A DNA stretch of 64,000 nucleotides, from NCBI GenBank assembly GCA_964016985.1, contig OZ024824.1:46173168-46237167 (forward strand). The letters are read 5' to 3'. The position numbers and the translations under genes were made by a program. The notes beneath the pieces are model-generated. The model ran no database searches. It was not told the DNA's origin and worked only from the letters and a program-made list of their open reading frames with translations. Source of the stretch: Anodontia alba. Taxonomy: Eukaryota; Mollusca; Bivalvia; Lucinida; Lucinidae. Numbering within the stretch: position 1 is the first letter of the stretch; the number at the start of each line of letters is the position of its first letter. Positions 11,336 to 21,649 of this stretch are shown in pieces.

Positions 11336-12926
11336 CTGAAAGGAAAAAGAAACGCAGGGTAGAGTTTTTTCCTTCTTATTTTAACCATTTTTTACGGTGT
11401 TTACTACAGCCATACACTTTTACAGATTGTCCTGTGAATGTGAACCGCGGGTATACGAGTCTTTGGTCGATGTGCTATCTACCCAGTGTGTGAAATCATT
11501 CAACCGTGCACTACACAGTGCATTGCACGGACAATACGGAAAGCCAAAATTTCGTGCAAAACAAGCATGTTTAAACTTTCAGCACAAGATTTCGTCACAC
11601 CATTTGGTACACTTCAACGATACACAACGCTCTTTGATTCTTTTACCAATTTTTCTTTTCATTTTTACGCTACTTTGAACTTTGTTTCAATCATGGTACG
11701 ATTGACTGATGTTCAGAGGGGTAGGGCAATTGCGTTGTTGATGCAGGGTCAGAGGCAACAGCAAGTTGCCCATCATTTTGGGGTTAACGTCTCAACAATT
11801 GAAAGTCTTGTTAGACGTTTAAGGGAGACAGGGCATTTAGCAGACCGATCGCGGTCTGGGCGTTCACGCGTGACGTCGCAACGTCAAGACAGGACAATCC
11901 GTCTGGCACATTTGCGGAATCGTCATCTCACTGCTACTGAAACTGCCCTTAATACAGTAGGTACGCATAATCGACAAATTTCTCCGAAGACTGTTGGAAG
12001 TCGATTGCGTGAGATTGGTCTTCGAGCTCGTCGTTCATACGTTGGTCTGCCTCTGACCCAGGCACGTAGGTTGCGTCGTATGGCGTGGTTGATGGCGCAT
12101 GCGCCCAGGCTATTTCCGATGAGGCAGTGGAGACGAGTTCTTTTTACGGACGAGTCTAGGTTCACTCTCTATCGCGCAGATGGTCGACGTCGTGTATACC
12201 GACGTCGCGGAGAACGCTTTGCCGATGCCTGTGTTGTCGAACGGGATCGGTTTGGGGGTGGCTCCGTTATGGTCTGGGGAGGCATTGCTCACGGGATAAA
12301 GTCACAGTTGATTATTGTTGCAGGCAATTTGACTGCAGTAAGGTATAGGGATGAGATCTTGCGTCCTGTTGCAGTCCCGCTTGTGCAACAACGTAATCTG
12401 ATTCTGCAGCAGGATAATGCCCGACCACATGTTGCCCGAGTTTGTCAGGATTTCCTGGCAAACAATAACATCGCACCACTAGCATGGCCACCGTACAGTC
12501 CAGATTTGACCCCAATAGAGCACATGTGGGATGAGCTGGACAGAAGGGTCAGGAAGCGCCGAAATCCATCCCCCCGCAACTCTCGCACAACTAAGGAATG
12601 CGTTGATCGATGAATGGAATAACATCCCTTGCGAACTGTCAATGCTTTGGTTAACTCTATCCAAAGGAGAATTAGGGCAGCAATGACAGCAAGATGGGGG
12701 GCACACCCGATATTGATTTTCAGTTTGATTTTGTATCAAGATTTTGGGGGGTAGCTACCAATGAACTTCAATAACTCGAGACTTGTTGATCACAAACCAA
12801 TGAAATTTGGAACTTTTGTTCCATACATGTACCGTTTTGTAATCATAGTAAAAGATTTAACAAACTTTTTCAAACTTGAATGAAATGTAGGAATAAAATT
12901 TACCCTGCGTTTCTTTTTCCTTTCAG
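11336..12926 (+). mobile_element. Tc1-like transposon with perfect ends
   Basis: A 1591-base element with 26-base terminal inverted repeats that are identical (11336-11361 and 12901-12926, outermost bases CTGAAAGGAAAAAG). A TA duplication is present at 11334-11335 and 12927-12928. Removing the element and one TA restores the sequence of the neighbouring repeat unit. The intact ends indicate a fairly recent insertion or at least ends still usable in trans. The transposase inside is slightly damaged. Confidence 0.94.
11693..12754 (+). pseudogene. Tc1-like transposase (DD34E), lightly frameshifted
   Basis: Cut-and-paste transposase. I place the start at ATG 11693 (MVRLTDVQRGRAIALLM), because the open frame upstream to 11486 has no transposase character. 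Residues 1-110 hold paired helix-turn-helix segments (HFGVNVSTIESLVRRLRETG) and the basic linker DRSRSGR. The catalytic triad is TDES (Asp153), QQDNARPH (Asp241) and PIEHMWDEL (Glu276), with 34 residues between the last two as in the Tc1 group. The uninterrupted frame stops at 12613. Between about 12580 and 12630 the family C-terminus (AQLRNALIDEW) is one frame away, after which the original frame resumes (TVNALVNSIQRRI) and runs to TAG at 12752-12754. So two compensating single-base indels are the only damage. Full length would be about 353 residues. Confidence 0.93.
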
Positions 12927-13085
12927 TATATATTCCTTACAACTGCTTCAGGGAGTTGATTCTTTGGCTCAGAGGTTAGAGCATTGGATTTTTATATCGG
13001 CAGACTAGGTTCGAATCCCACGAAGGCGGGGAAATTTATTTAGCTGTGCTTCATTCCTTTGTTACGACTTTCATGTCCGTGATTG
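12927..13085 (+). repeat. tRNA-like repeat unit 1, right half
   Basis: Pol III-type boxes: A box TGGCTCAGAGG (12965-12975) and B box GGTTCGAATCC (13008-13018). These are followed by GGCGGGGAAATTTATT and TGCTTCATTCCTTTGTTACG. It is a tRNA-derived SINE or tRNA pseudogene rather than a working tRNA, because the acceptor stem does not pair. Confidence 0.75.
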
Positions 13086-13180
13086 GACTTTACTTTGCTG
13101 AAAATGGCTTTGTGTCATCATAAATGATGACTTTCTTGAAGAGGGGGATGATTGGGGGGTGTGGGGTGGTAGGGGTATTA

Positions 13181-13395
13181 CGGCCTATCACTACTACCTT
13201 CGATAATCTGCCTTGGCAGATTATGCACAGCTTGTAGATATATATTCAATCTCTAACAACTGCGTCAGGGAGTTGACTCTTTGGCTCAGTAGTTAGAACA
13301 TTGGATTTTAATTTGGGGAGAGTGGGTTCAAATCCCTCGATAGGCGGGAAGTTTATTCAGCTATGCTTCATTCCTTTGTTACGATTTTCATCATA
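13181..13395 (+). repeat. tRNA-like repeat unit 2 (uninterrupted)
   Basis: Same unit without the transposon. A box TGGCTCAGTAG (13282-13292), B box GGTTCAAATCC (13325-13335), then TATGCTTCATTCCTTTGTTACG. It provides the empty-site reference for the Tc1-like insertion. Confidence 0.75.
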
Positions 13396-13399
13396 AGAA

Positions 13400-13860
13400 T
13401 TGTTTTATCTCTCTCACCTGGTGCCATGAGAACCTTTACTGTTTTATTCCTACTGAATGTATCTGCCTGCCATTAATTATCATAATATTCCAAGCGGTTT
13501 AAAAGGTTATAGCAATTTTCACAAATTGATTACAGACGGACATGGCTTGGTATGGCTGTTTATAAAGAAATCTGGCATTTGACAATTTCATTCGTTAGAA
13601 TTTGTCAATGTATCTGCATGCCAAAAATTATCAGACTATTCCAAGTGGTTAAAACCTAAGAATCTTTAATATTAATCTCTTATCTGGAGCCCTCAAACCT
13701 TTGTTGTTTTATGTGGAGTGCACATTTATTATATCAGCTTGCATTTGACAATTTTATTGGGTTTGGGCTTGTCAATATGTATCTGCAGGCCATAAATTAT
13801 TAATATATTCCAAGCAGTTTAGAAGTTATAGCAATTTGCAAAACTGATTATGGCTGGACG
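13400..13860. repeat. Dispersed repeat with internal copies, locus 1
   Basis: Phrases 'atctgcNNgccaNaaattatNa', 'attccaagNNgtttaaaaggttatagcaatttNcaNaaNtga' and 'agcccttaaacctNtgttgtttta' recur at about 13450, 13620 and 13780, and again at 18255-18640. This is a decayed repeat with a period near 165 bases. Non-coding. Confidence 0.6.
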
Positions 13861-14692
13861 GACATGCCTTGGGTTAAGGCTATTACCATTTTCATCCTTA
13901 TTACTGCATTGTGCTCTTAAGTTTTGTTTTTCAAAATCGCTACAGAAACTTCTAGTAAAATATTCTCCTAATTCAGGTATACTTTCAAGTAAGATCAGCA
14001 GAGAACTTCATGAGGGCATTTTAATGATACTTGCAAAATATTGTTCTTTCTTTATAAATGCGTACATTGTTGGTACCCATTTGAATTACCTCGACATGTC
14101 AAGGCAATGCAAATGAGCACCAACAACACAAATTGACTATTCTGCGGGCTGTGGGTTGCCAGCCATATACAACTGTTGTCTTGTAATGAGGTTATTGCAC
14201 AACAAAACTGAAATGATTAAATTTATACTTTTTTTGTTTTGTGTATACATCAACAGAAAATGATCATTGAATACATGCATATGTATGTCTATATGAAACT
14301 GATAGATAGCAAGATAGCAATGCCATAATTCTTTAGAATAGGTTATTATCAGGACATGTGGCTTAATTTTATTGGCCGCTTCATGAGAAAGTGTCCCCTT
14401 GGAAACATGTGACATGCACATGCACTTAAGGAAATACTGATCAGTCTTACTTGTATGCTCTGTGGATAGTCCAGGACAAGTACCTACTGTATGCTATCAT
14501 CAAAGACTCTGCTCTGATCAGCCTGCACAGATGAACAGTCTGATATGACTTGACTTATTGCTAATCATCTTAAAGGTATATTTTGTCAAAATGCTGCCCA
14601 GAAAAAGCTGAATGAATAACGCAAGCACTGATTTTACAACATTTATCATTCTATGAAAAAACTTTCAGACAAATTAAACCTATGAGTTTACT
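13861..14692. other. No gene seen
   Basis: Low-information sequence. Near 14440-14600 there is a fragment with the GATCAG-type words (CTGATCAGCCTGCACAGATG) shared with several MITEs. The open frame 13850-14116 starts inside a repeat and is not coding-like. Confidence 0.5.
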
Positions 14693-15480
14693 AACAAGAG
14701 CTGTCAGCAGACAGCATAGCTCACCTGGATGTAAGGACTAAATGCCTCTTTGGCCTATCGGGGGAGGAGGGGGGCATTAAATAATCATAATTGTCATAGG
14801 GGAGAGTGTGCTGCTGAATAAAACTTTGGACCCATATCTATCATCAAACTGAACACGAACCAAATCCATCATATGGTTTTGAAATTTGAGCTTTTAAGAA
14901 GTTTAACGTAAAACTTTAGCGTAAAATTTGTCTGTGACCTTGACCTTTCAGCCATAGTCAAAGGTGGGAGTATAGCTGAATAAAACTCTGGACCTATATC
15001 CATCATCATACCGAATATAAACCAAATCAATCATACAGTTTTGAAATTATGAGCTCTGAAAAATCTTAAACATGAAATTTCAGTCTGTGACCTTTACCTT
15101 AAATGCATGGGCATAGGCAGGGTATTGCTCAATAAAACTTTGGACCTCTATCTGTCATCATGCAAAATCTGAATCACATCCATCATTTGGTTTGGAAAAT
15201 TTGAGCTCTTTAAAAACTTTAACATAATACTTTAATTGTAAAATTTCAAAGTCTGTAACCTTGACCTTAAGATCATGGGCATGGGCTGGGGTATTGCTGA
15301 AAGAAACTTTGGACCTACATCTAACATCACATGAAATATGAACCAAATCCATCATACAGTTTGGAAAATACGAGGTCTTAAAAAACTTTAACGTAAATGT
15401 GGACGCCGATGCCATTGTCAACGCCAACGCCAGAAGTAGTGCCATAGCTCTTCCTGGACTTCGTCCAGGCGAGCTAAAAA
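14693..15480 (+). mobile_element. Helitron-like non-autonomous element
   Basis: Begins near ACAAGAGCTGTCAGCAGACA and ends in a hairpin CCTGGACTTCGTCCAGG (about 15450-15466) followed by CGAGCTAAAAA. A hairpin just before CTAA is the layout of Helitron 3' ends. Inside are four decayed tandem units of about 160 bases (ACTTTGGACCTATATC at about 14822, 14980, 15130 and 15305). No replicase/helicase is present. The Helitron assignment is inference. The repeat structure is plain. Confidence 0.6.
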
Positions 15481-16084
15481 ACTTGTTAGGCCAAACAAAA
15501 AAAAAATCTTTTGATTCTCAGGCTTTCTGTTTTTTACTTTTAAAAAAAGAGCATGAAGGTAGCTTTTTACTTTCATTTTGGCTTCAAATATATTTATTTA
15601 TCTATATATTTATTTATTATACCTTCTTGTTAATTGGTGCCTAATGCAATCATGCTGAATATGTTTGTAATTTAAATGTGCTCAAAAGCAATGTCTAATT
15701 GAGCGCTATTAAGGTCAATCATTTTTCTAATTGCCTAATTAATGGTCACAGTTAACTCAATTATCTTTGTAATCTTTATGTACTTAAATGGTTGTCAATG
15801 CTGTTAGACACAAACAATTATTTAGAGAACAATGTTTGTTTGTTTGCTTGATTAAAATGTTGATAAATACTTTCCATTATAATTGTAAAAATTAAGCCCA
15901 TGCATAACATTTCCTACTATTTCACATGTATGCCAAGCAAAGACTCAGATTTGACTGCACATCCAAAAGTTTGATGAAAAGCATCACTGTTTACTGTTTA
16001 AGGTCCCAAGAATTTCGGCTGTGCAGTTTTATCGGAAAATGCTAAAATAGTAGCCAAGTATCCAGGTAAGACTCTGATCAGCTT
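15481..16084. other. No feature seen
   Basis: AT-rich; no open frame or repeat I can support. Confidence 0.5.
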
Positions 16085-16290
16085 GGAGAGATGTAGGGGA
16101 TTTCAGCCGGGAGGGGTTTTGTCCTAGTTGGAAAATTCACAGAAGGGATTTTGTCCACTTTGTAAAAAAGAGCAGGGGGGATTATATCCACATTGCAAAA
16201 AACACGGAAGGAATTATGTCCACCTATACAAAAATGAGCAGAAGGGATTATGTCCGGGAGGGATTTTGTCCTACACTCCCGAAGTACATT
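16085..16290 (+). repeat. Degenerate ~35-base tandem repeat (AGAAGGGATTATGTCC)
   Basis: Six decayed copies of a unit with core GGGATTNTGTCC at about 16112, 16143, 16178, 16211, 16245 and 16259. They are separated by 'acNttgNaaaaaagNgcag'. The repeat happens to keep a frame open (a Cys/Lys/Gly-rich 76-codon string at 16128-16358). I regard this as a by-product of the repeat, not a gene. Confidence 0.75.
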
Positions 16291-17344
16291 TTATGATTTT
16301 AATCTCTTCTCTGGAGCCCTTAAACCTCTGTTGTTTAATGATCAGTACTCTTTATTAGAGCTCGATGAATGTTTACTGTCGTGTCAAAGATTGGATGAGT
16401 TCATGAATCCAAAGTCTGTTTTTAGGTAAGCAAAACTAAATATAGCATATCAGGTATTTTCGTGAAGTGTTTGGAAATAGTGCCATGAGAATAGCAAACA
16501 TATTCGCAATACTCTGTAACAGTGGACGAAGTGGTGTAGCAGATACATCGATCACTGGGATCTGATTGTCTTGAGAAGAGTAAATTGTTGTATTGTCACC
16601 ATGCAATCTCTCTGTTTTTTTGTTTTGTTTTTTGTTTGTTTGTTTTTTTTTGTTTCTTTTTTTCAGTATTTTACTTTGGATCTTTTATATCAATTGTGGC
16701 TTAAAAATTATTCATTTTTTTAATGTTTTTATTCATACCCCACTGAAAAAAGAAAACCAAATAAAAAAAAACAAAAAAAAAAACATCAAAAAACTGGCTA
16801 AATGGGCATTATTGCATCTGCTGTTCATACACCATTAGACAGGAACCTGGCTAATTGGCACTTACTGTATTTACCCATAGTCTGAACAAACCGTGTGGAC
16901 CCAGAGCAGAACGCAGAGTGCATGATTAGAGTCGTTACTGAATGTCTCTCATTTGGCAGTCTTTAGATAAATAAACAGGTAGTTGAATGGCCTTGTCAAA
17001 CTCTTGAGGCACGTATGGTAAGGTGTCAGAATATTTAGGGTAAACATGGTATTTTTCTCTCTTCTTTCTTTGTTTTTTTAGCAATAAACAACGTCATTAT
17101 CTCAACACTTTATCATCATTCAGTCTGATCAGGACCTTTGTCTGCTTACAAAATTAATGGATACTATAGAATATATGAATGGACAGAATTAATCCAGAAA
17201 AGATCCAGATGACACTGCGCAGATGCACAGGCTGATCTTGACCTTTGCTATTCAATTGCAATAAGAGCTCATCATTACACACCTTAAAGACTTTTTTTGA
17301 CATTTAGCATGTTTGGTAAATATTTCAGCAGAAAACATTTTGAA
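16291..17344. other. No gene seen
   Basis: Contains T-rich and A-rich tracts (16613-16660, 16760-16790). A palindrome fragment with GTCTGATCAGGACC and GGCTGATCTTGACC lies near 17120-17245 and belongs to the GATCAG MITE group. Confidence 0.5.
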
Positions 17345-17717
17345 ATATTTTCCCCCAAAAAACAGAATTTGACATTTCATGCAAACTGTCTGTTTGATTG
17401 AATCCTAATTTCTGTCGGAAAGGAGCACATCAATTTGTTGACTGGTGAATCTGCCTATAGCGTGGTTAGTGTTAAAACAGCATAAGAATTTTCACATCAC
17501 AGAGATTTAGATGAAAAAAGAAAGGATAAAAAAAAAACGCATAGAGATAAGATATTATTATGAGTAAAAAAAAGACTGTTAAAGGGATCAAATCTCCAAC
17601 CATCGATTTAGTTTTTTTCTTTATGGACAACAAACTTACTGTTTGAGCTATGATCCAATACACAGGCAAGAAACCCTATGCAGTCAGTAAACCAGAAAAA
17701 ACCTAGTGGCATTATTT

Positions 17718-17916
17718 TGTAGTAGTGCGCGGCAAAGCGAAGTACAAATAATTAATATGTATGTAAATATATAGGGCGCATAAATGACCAGTCTAACTGG
17801 TCCGGACCTTTTAGCCTCGTGGTTATGACGCTCGATTACAGATCCAGGGGTACCTGGTTCGATCCCCGGTCGGGGCACTCGACGGGAATATTTTCTTTAT
17901 TTCACCTCCTACTACA
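17718..17916 (+). mobile_element. tRNA-like element with inverted ends, copy 1
   Basis: Begins TGTAGTAG (17718-17725) and ends CTACTACA (17909-17916), an 8-base inverted terminal repeat. Inside is a tRNA-like pol III promoter: A box TAGCCTCGTGG (17812-17822) and B box GGTTCGATCCC (17856-17866), 44 bases apart. The acceptor arms do not pair, so it is not a functional tRNA. Copy 2 lies about 130 bases away. Confidence 0.75.
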
Positions 17917-18043
17917 TTTGGTGCCTGGTGCCAGGATGACTACCGTCAGAGCCCAAGGGCGATGCAATGGCAACGGAGCCACAAAAGAGCCTGGGAATAG
18001 TAGAAAACATTTGATACAAATGTTTCATTGTAGGATGGAGGAG

Positions 18044-18250
18044 TGTAGTAGTGCGCGGCAAAGCGAAGTACAAATAATTAATATGTATGTAAATATATAG
18101 GGCGCATAAATGACCAGTCTAACTGGTCCGGACCTTTTAGCCTCGTGGTTATGACGCTCGATTACAGATCCAGGGGTACCTGGTTCGATCCCCGGTCGGG
18201 GCACTCGACGGGAATATTTTCTTTACAGGTCTATTTCTCCTCCTACTACA
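18044..18250 (+). mobile_element. tRNA-like element with inverted ends, copy 2
   Basis: Same element as the preceding copy, nearly base-identical from TGTAGTAG (18044) through the B box and GACGGGAATATTTTCTTTA. The last 20 bases differ before CTACTACA (18243-18250). The near-identity suggests recent duplication or transposition. Sequence between the copies is unrelated. Confidence 0.75.
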
Positions 18251-18254
18251 ATTT

Positions 18255-18640
18255 AAACCCCTAACAACCCTGGATTATTCCAGTCTTAAAAGTACAAAGA
18301 CACAACAGTAAACATTCATCCAGTAATATACCAGGTTGCATTTGTCAATTTCATTGGTTAGGTCTTGTCAATATCAATCTACATGCCATAAATAATAAAT
18401 ATGGTTCAAGCCATTTAAAAGGTATAGTAATTTTCACAAACTGAATTGAGAGGGACAGATATGCCTCGGCAGTCAACTCTTTATAAAGAAATCTCTTTTT
18501 ACAATATCATTGATTAGATCTTGTAAATATGTATACAAAAAATTATCAAAATATTTCAAGCAGTTTAAAACTTAAGAACCTTTAATGTTTTTTCTCTCTT
18601 AACTGAGCCCTTAAACCTCTATTATTTTATAAGGTGTACA
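18255..18640. repeat. Dispersed repeat with internal copies, locus 2
   Basis: Matches the repeat at 13400-13860 through phrases such as CATTTAAAAGGTATAGTAAT and AGCCCTTAAACCTCTATTA. The copies are old. Confidence 0.55.
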
Positions 18641-18837
18641 CATTAACTATATATAGAGAGCTAACTATATATAGAGAGCTGGTGCTTGTAAAACACTATG
18701 CATCCAAATGCCTGATTCTATCACTGCTTGACTCCAACACTGCTTGCCCATGATTGGTAACAACAGTACAAATATACGAGATTTCAATGTTATTTTCTTA
18801 AAAGGGAAATAACTCTAAAATGGGAGATAATTTGGAT

Positions 18838-19371
18838 AAGAAAAAAATATGGGTTACCTATTTGGACACCTATTTTTCCATGAGGAATCCATATATGAAA
18901 TTTCAAAACCCTAGCATGCACAGTTCAAAACTTATGCTATGCATCAAAAAGTGTGCAATGTAAAAATGCCCAATATGACAAAGGGCCATAAATCAAGAAG
19001 TACTTTTCAGAATTTATTCAAAAGCTGATCAGGTCATCTACTCATCAATACCAATCTATTCACCAGGTTTCAAGGCTCTAGCTTCAATAGCTTTTGAGAT
19101 ATTTTGCTGACAAGATTTCATCCATATTTTTTCAAAGGGCCATAACTCTGGAAAGGGGCATAATCCTGATGGAGTAAAAAAATATGTGTCAGCTATTTTC
19201 TCATGAAGAATCTATATATGAAATTTCAAAACCCTAGCATGCATATAGTTCAGAAATTATGCTTTGTATCAAAAAGCGTAATGGACTGCCGCATGCACGG
19301 ACGGACACACGCATGCACAAACATTCCAGAAGCAATACGCCCCTCCAACTTCTTTGAAGTTGGGGGCATAA
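18838..19371 (+). repeat. Dispersed repeat ending in CAACTTCTTTGAAGTTG hairpin, copy 2
   Basis: Same order of phrases as 6660-7222: CATGAGGAATCC, two copies of GAAATTTCAAAACCCTAGCAT about 312 bases apart (18897, 19219), 'gggccataa', GGACGGACACACGC, then the terminal hairpin at 19348-19366. Same orientation as copy 1. Confidence 0.75.
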
Positions 19372-19528
19372 TTACACTAGGTGGCATCTGACATTTTCAA
19401 TAAGATTATCACAAACTAATTATGGATGGACAAGCCTCTCAAGGCTAATAAATGCTGATGACAATGCCAATGCCTGGAGTAGTGCAAAAGCTCTTGTACT
19501 GTACTTTTGTACAGACCTGTTAGCTAAA
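19372..19528 (+). repeat. Helitron-like 3' tail
   Basis: Ends in a GTACTGTACTTTTGTACAG hairpin and then GTTAGCTAAAAA, parallel to the end of the 14693-15480 element (AGTGCCATAGCTCTT here AGTGCAAAAGCTCTT). The 5' portion is missing or joined to the preceding repeat. Confidence 0.5.
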
Positions 19529-19989
19529 AATGACCCAGGGTTTTCAGAGAAGGTCCTTCAAAGTTGTGGATTGATGGATCATAATATCTCCTCCTTTCAC
19601 TCAGGTGAGCAAAAAATAGTGGACCAAGTTATAATGCTCCAGACTTCAAAGAAGGTGGAGGGGCATAAAACTTGGTGGTTGTTTGACTGTTCCTTTGTCC
19701 AGTCTTAGCATATAGTCAAAAAAAGTTACAGATAGGATCTTGAAATTTTTAAATAATATTCCAGGATTAAGGGGACTGGTATCTTTTTTCTTTTTCAGTT
19801 TAACTGGTATAGTAATGTAGTCATACTACAAAGAAAATAGTAATTTGGGCTTATACACAACCAACTATTCTACTTGTTAAATACCCTCATAGAAAATGAA
19901 TGTTATTGTATGTTATTGTTACAGGAGAAACAACTCTATCGCCAGTGCCGCTGCCAGGGATCAAACGCAAGCAACTGGCATGAAAGGCC
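19529..19989. other. No feature seen
   Basis: Decayed repeat-like sequence (ACTTGGTGGTTGTTTGACTG). No open frame of interest. Confidence 0.45.
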
Positions 19990-20215
19990 ACCATTTTTCT
20001 ACGTCACTATTATGCTGACGGTTTGGTGTTTTAAAACCCTTTCAACATTATTTAAGTCATATTGAGACAGTGGAAAGATGATAATGAAAAGTTCTGTGCA
20101 ATAAAGCGCCCTAGGGCCTACAGTCAAGAGCTGAATTCTGGGTTTTAAAATGGGACCTTGTGACAGTGAGCTATCCAGCTGTCCAATCTCTAAAAGAGCT
20201 GGCTTGTATTGCAAG
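19990..20215 (-). repeat. SINE fragment (CCTTTCAACATTATTTAAGT type)
   Basis: Shares TTTCAACATTATTTAAGTCA, 'tgataatgaaa' and 'gcaataaag' with 47030-47213 and 51338-51482. The tRNA-like head (best seen at 47.2 kb) is on the right, so the element is read on the minus strand. Confidence 0.6.
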
Positions 20216-20584
20216 GCAGTACAATGGACATTTCACTACTACAATAAGTGAAATAAATGTGTATTTTGGGTAACCCTATCCTATCTAACTTTCTTGGTGA
20301 AATAGAAGTCTATCATTTTTTCTCAAAAAAAAAAGGGTTGGTGGTACTATGATAAAATATTTATACTAAATCACTCTTACATTTAGGGTACAATCTTGGT
20401 CCAGATCTGGACTCTGAGGCCTAATCAAGTTTATTTAGCCATGTAATAGTTTCAATTACCAGCCACCCTGTCCCCCCAGCATGGTGCCACCAATAACACC
20501 TACTGACCTTGTCATAAAAAGTAATTAGTGGAAGCCAGATTCTGAGGTAGGAAATGTGATAAGGTTGCAAGGTTATCTATCTAT

Positions 20585-20860
20585 ATGGCCTCAGTATCCC
20601 CGAAATCGGTCATTCAGAGATTTGCTGAGCTATTACATTTACAAATTTTGTATATGGAATCAGCTGGAAAACATGAAGCAATTCTTCCAAATTTCTTGCA
20701 AAGCAATTGTTTGCAAAAGAACCTTTCAAGTGAAATTGAGTATGATTTGGGATCTGAAAGCCAGTTTAAAATTTTGAAGAGTTGCCAACACTGGTCCAAG
20801 GAGAAACTGTCGCAAGAAAACGACATGAGCGTATTGCATCAACTCCACAGAAGGGCTTAA
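20585..20860 (+). CDS. Unrecognised 91-codon open frame
   Basis: Starts with a true ATG (MASVSPKSVIQRF) and ends at TAA. Composition is balanced (Leu, Ser, Glu, Lys, Gln) and not low-complexity, unlike neighbouring repeats. A possible splice acceptor TATGGCCTCAG overlaps the start, so this may instead be the 3' part of an exon in the same frame. No motif recognised. It could equally be a decayed fragment of an unknown transposon protein. I see no promoter, poly(A) signal or partner exon. Confidence 0.25.
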   Translation: MASVSPKSVIQRFAELLHLQILYMESAGKHEAILPNFLQSNCLQKNLSSEIEYDLGSESQFKILKSCQHWSKEKLSQENDMSVLHQLHRRA

Positions 20861-21007
20861 GAAGAAAGTGACATCAAACATCCACACCAAAGCCAACTTA
20901 TAAGGGTCCAACTAAGTAAGATGTACAGAAATTTATAGATTTCTGTTCATACTATGTGGTCATTTTTGGGCAATAAATGCTTCTTTAAAATTTTGTCTGT
21001 AGACTCT

Positions 21008-21223
21008 CTATTCAGTGATGTCTGAGAGCCAGAAACTCCAAACAGTGTAATCCCTGAACAATAAGTAATCTTCATGTGTCTGTTTGTAACAACGGTCTCC
21101 TTTAGATTCTAAAATTCTGTCATTCTCACATATAAACTTTACTATTCGTGTAAAACATTCTAAGTTTCTGTCTTGTATTAAGTCTCTGTTGTTTACAGCT
21201 ATGTTTAAGTTTAAGTTCTGCAT
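21008..21223 (-). CDS. Unrecognised 71-codon open frame
   Basis: ATG at 21221-21223 (MQNLNLNIAVNNRDLIQDRN) to a stop at 21008. The composition is protein-like and the sequence is not part of any repeat found here. No family recognised, no upstream signals. A low-confidence exon or chance frame. Confidence 0.2.
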   Translation of the reverse strand: MQNLNLNIAVNNRDLIQDRNLECFTRIVKFICENDRILESKGDRCYKQTHEDYLLFRDYTVWSFWLSDITE

Positions 21224-21500
21224 TTAATCTTTAATAAAAGATTGTTTTCTTATCGGATCAGCCCTTTCCAGCAAGCTGCATTGTCTTCTGACAACTTGTT
21301 TGTTTTCTGTTGTGGTTGAATTGGCAACTGTGTAAAGTTCGTACATTGTACCATACATGTATTTACCCTAATTATTGTGTACTAGGTTTTTCTTTGTTTT
21401 GTGTCATTTCCTAATATACTTTATTTACCCTAAGTATTGGGACACCTTATCTCCCTAAAATACTTGTCCTAAATTTTTTTTTTTTTTGTGTGTGTAAAGG

Positions 21501-21616
21501 TTTTACGGCCCAGTCAACCCAATGGGGTCATGTCGAGCGCGGTCAGTTTACCTAACCATACATTTACTGGGCAGGCTTAGTCCTCTAAGCGGTTAACCAG
21601 TATTGTGCACATTCGA
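21501..21616 (-). mobile_element. SINE 3' fragment
   Basis: About 90% match to 8830-8945: TTTTACGGCCCAGTCAACCC, GAGCGCGGTCAGTTTACC, GGTTAACCAGTATTGTGCAC. 5'-truncated, lacking the tRNA head. Confidence 0.75.
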
Positions 21617-21649
21617 AATAGCCCATTTTGCTACCCCTTGATCCATCTA

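Noticed and set aside
11486..11692. Upstream 69-codon extension of the transposase frame (and the overlapping 11397-11678 frame)
   Set aside because: Has no transposase character; the family start is the ATG at 11693, and the upstream part is element 5' UTR.
12961..13035. Functional tRNA gene
   Set aside because: B box is perfect but no cloverleaf can be drawn, and a diverged copy lies 320 bases away in a repeat unit.
16128..16358. Cys-rich secreted peptide gene
   Set aside because: No signal peptide; the Cys pattern follows the DNA tandem repeat and stops being periodic where the repeat ends.
17794..17880. Functional tRNA gene
   Set aside because: A and B boxes are good but the acceptor and anticodon arms do not pair, and the same sequence is duplicated within a mobile element.
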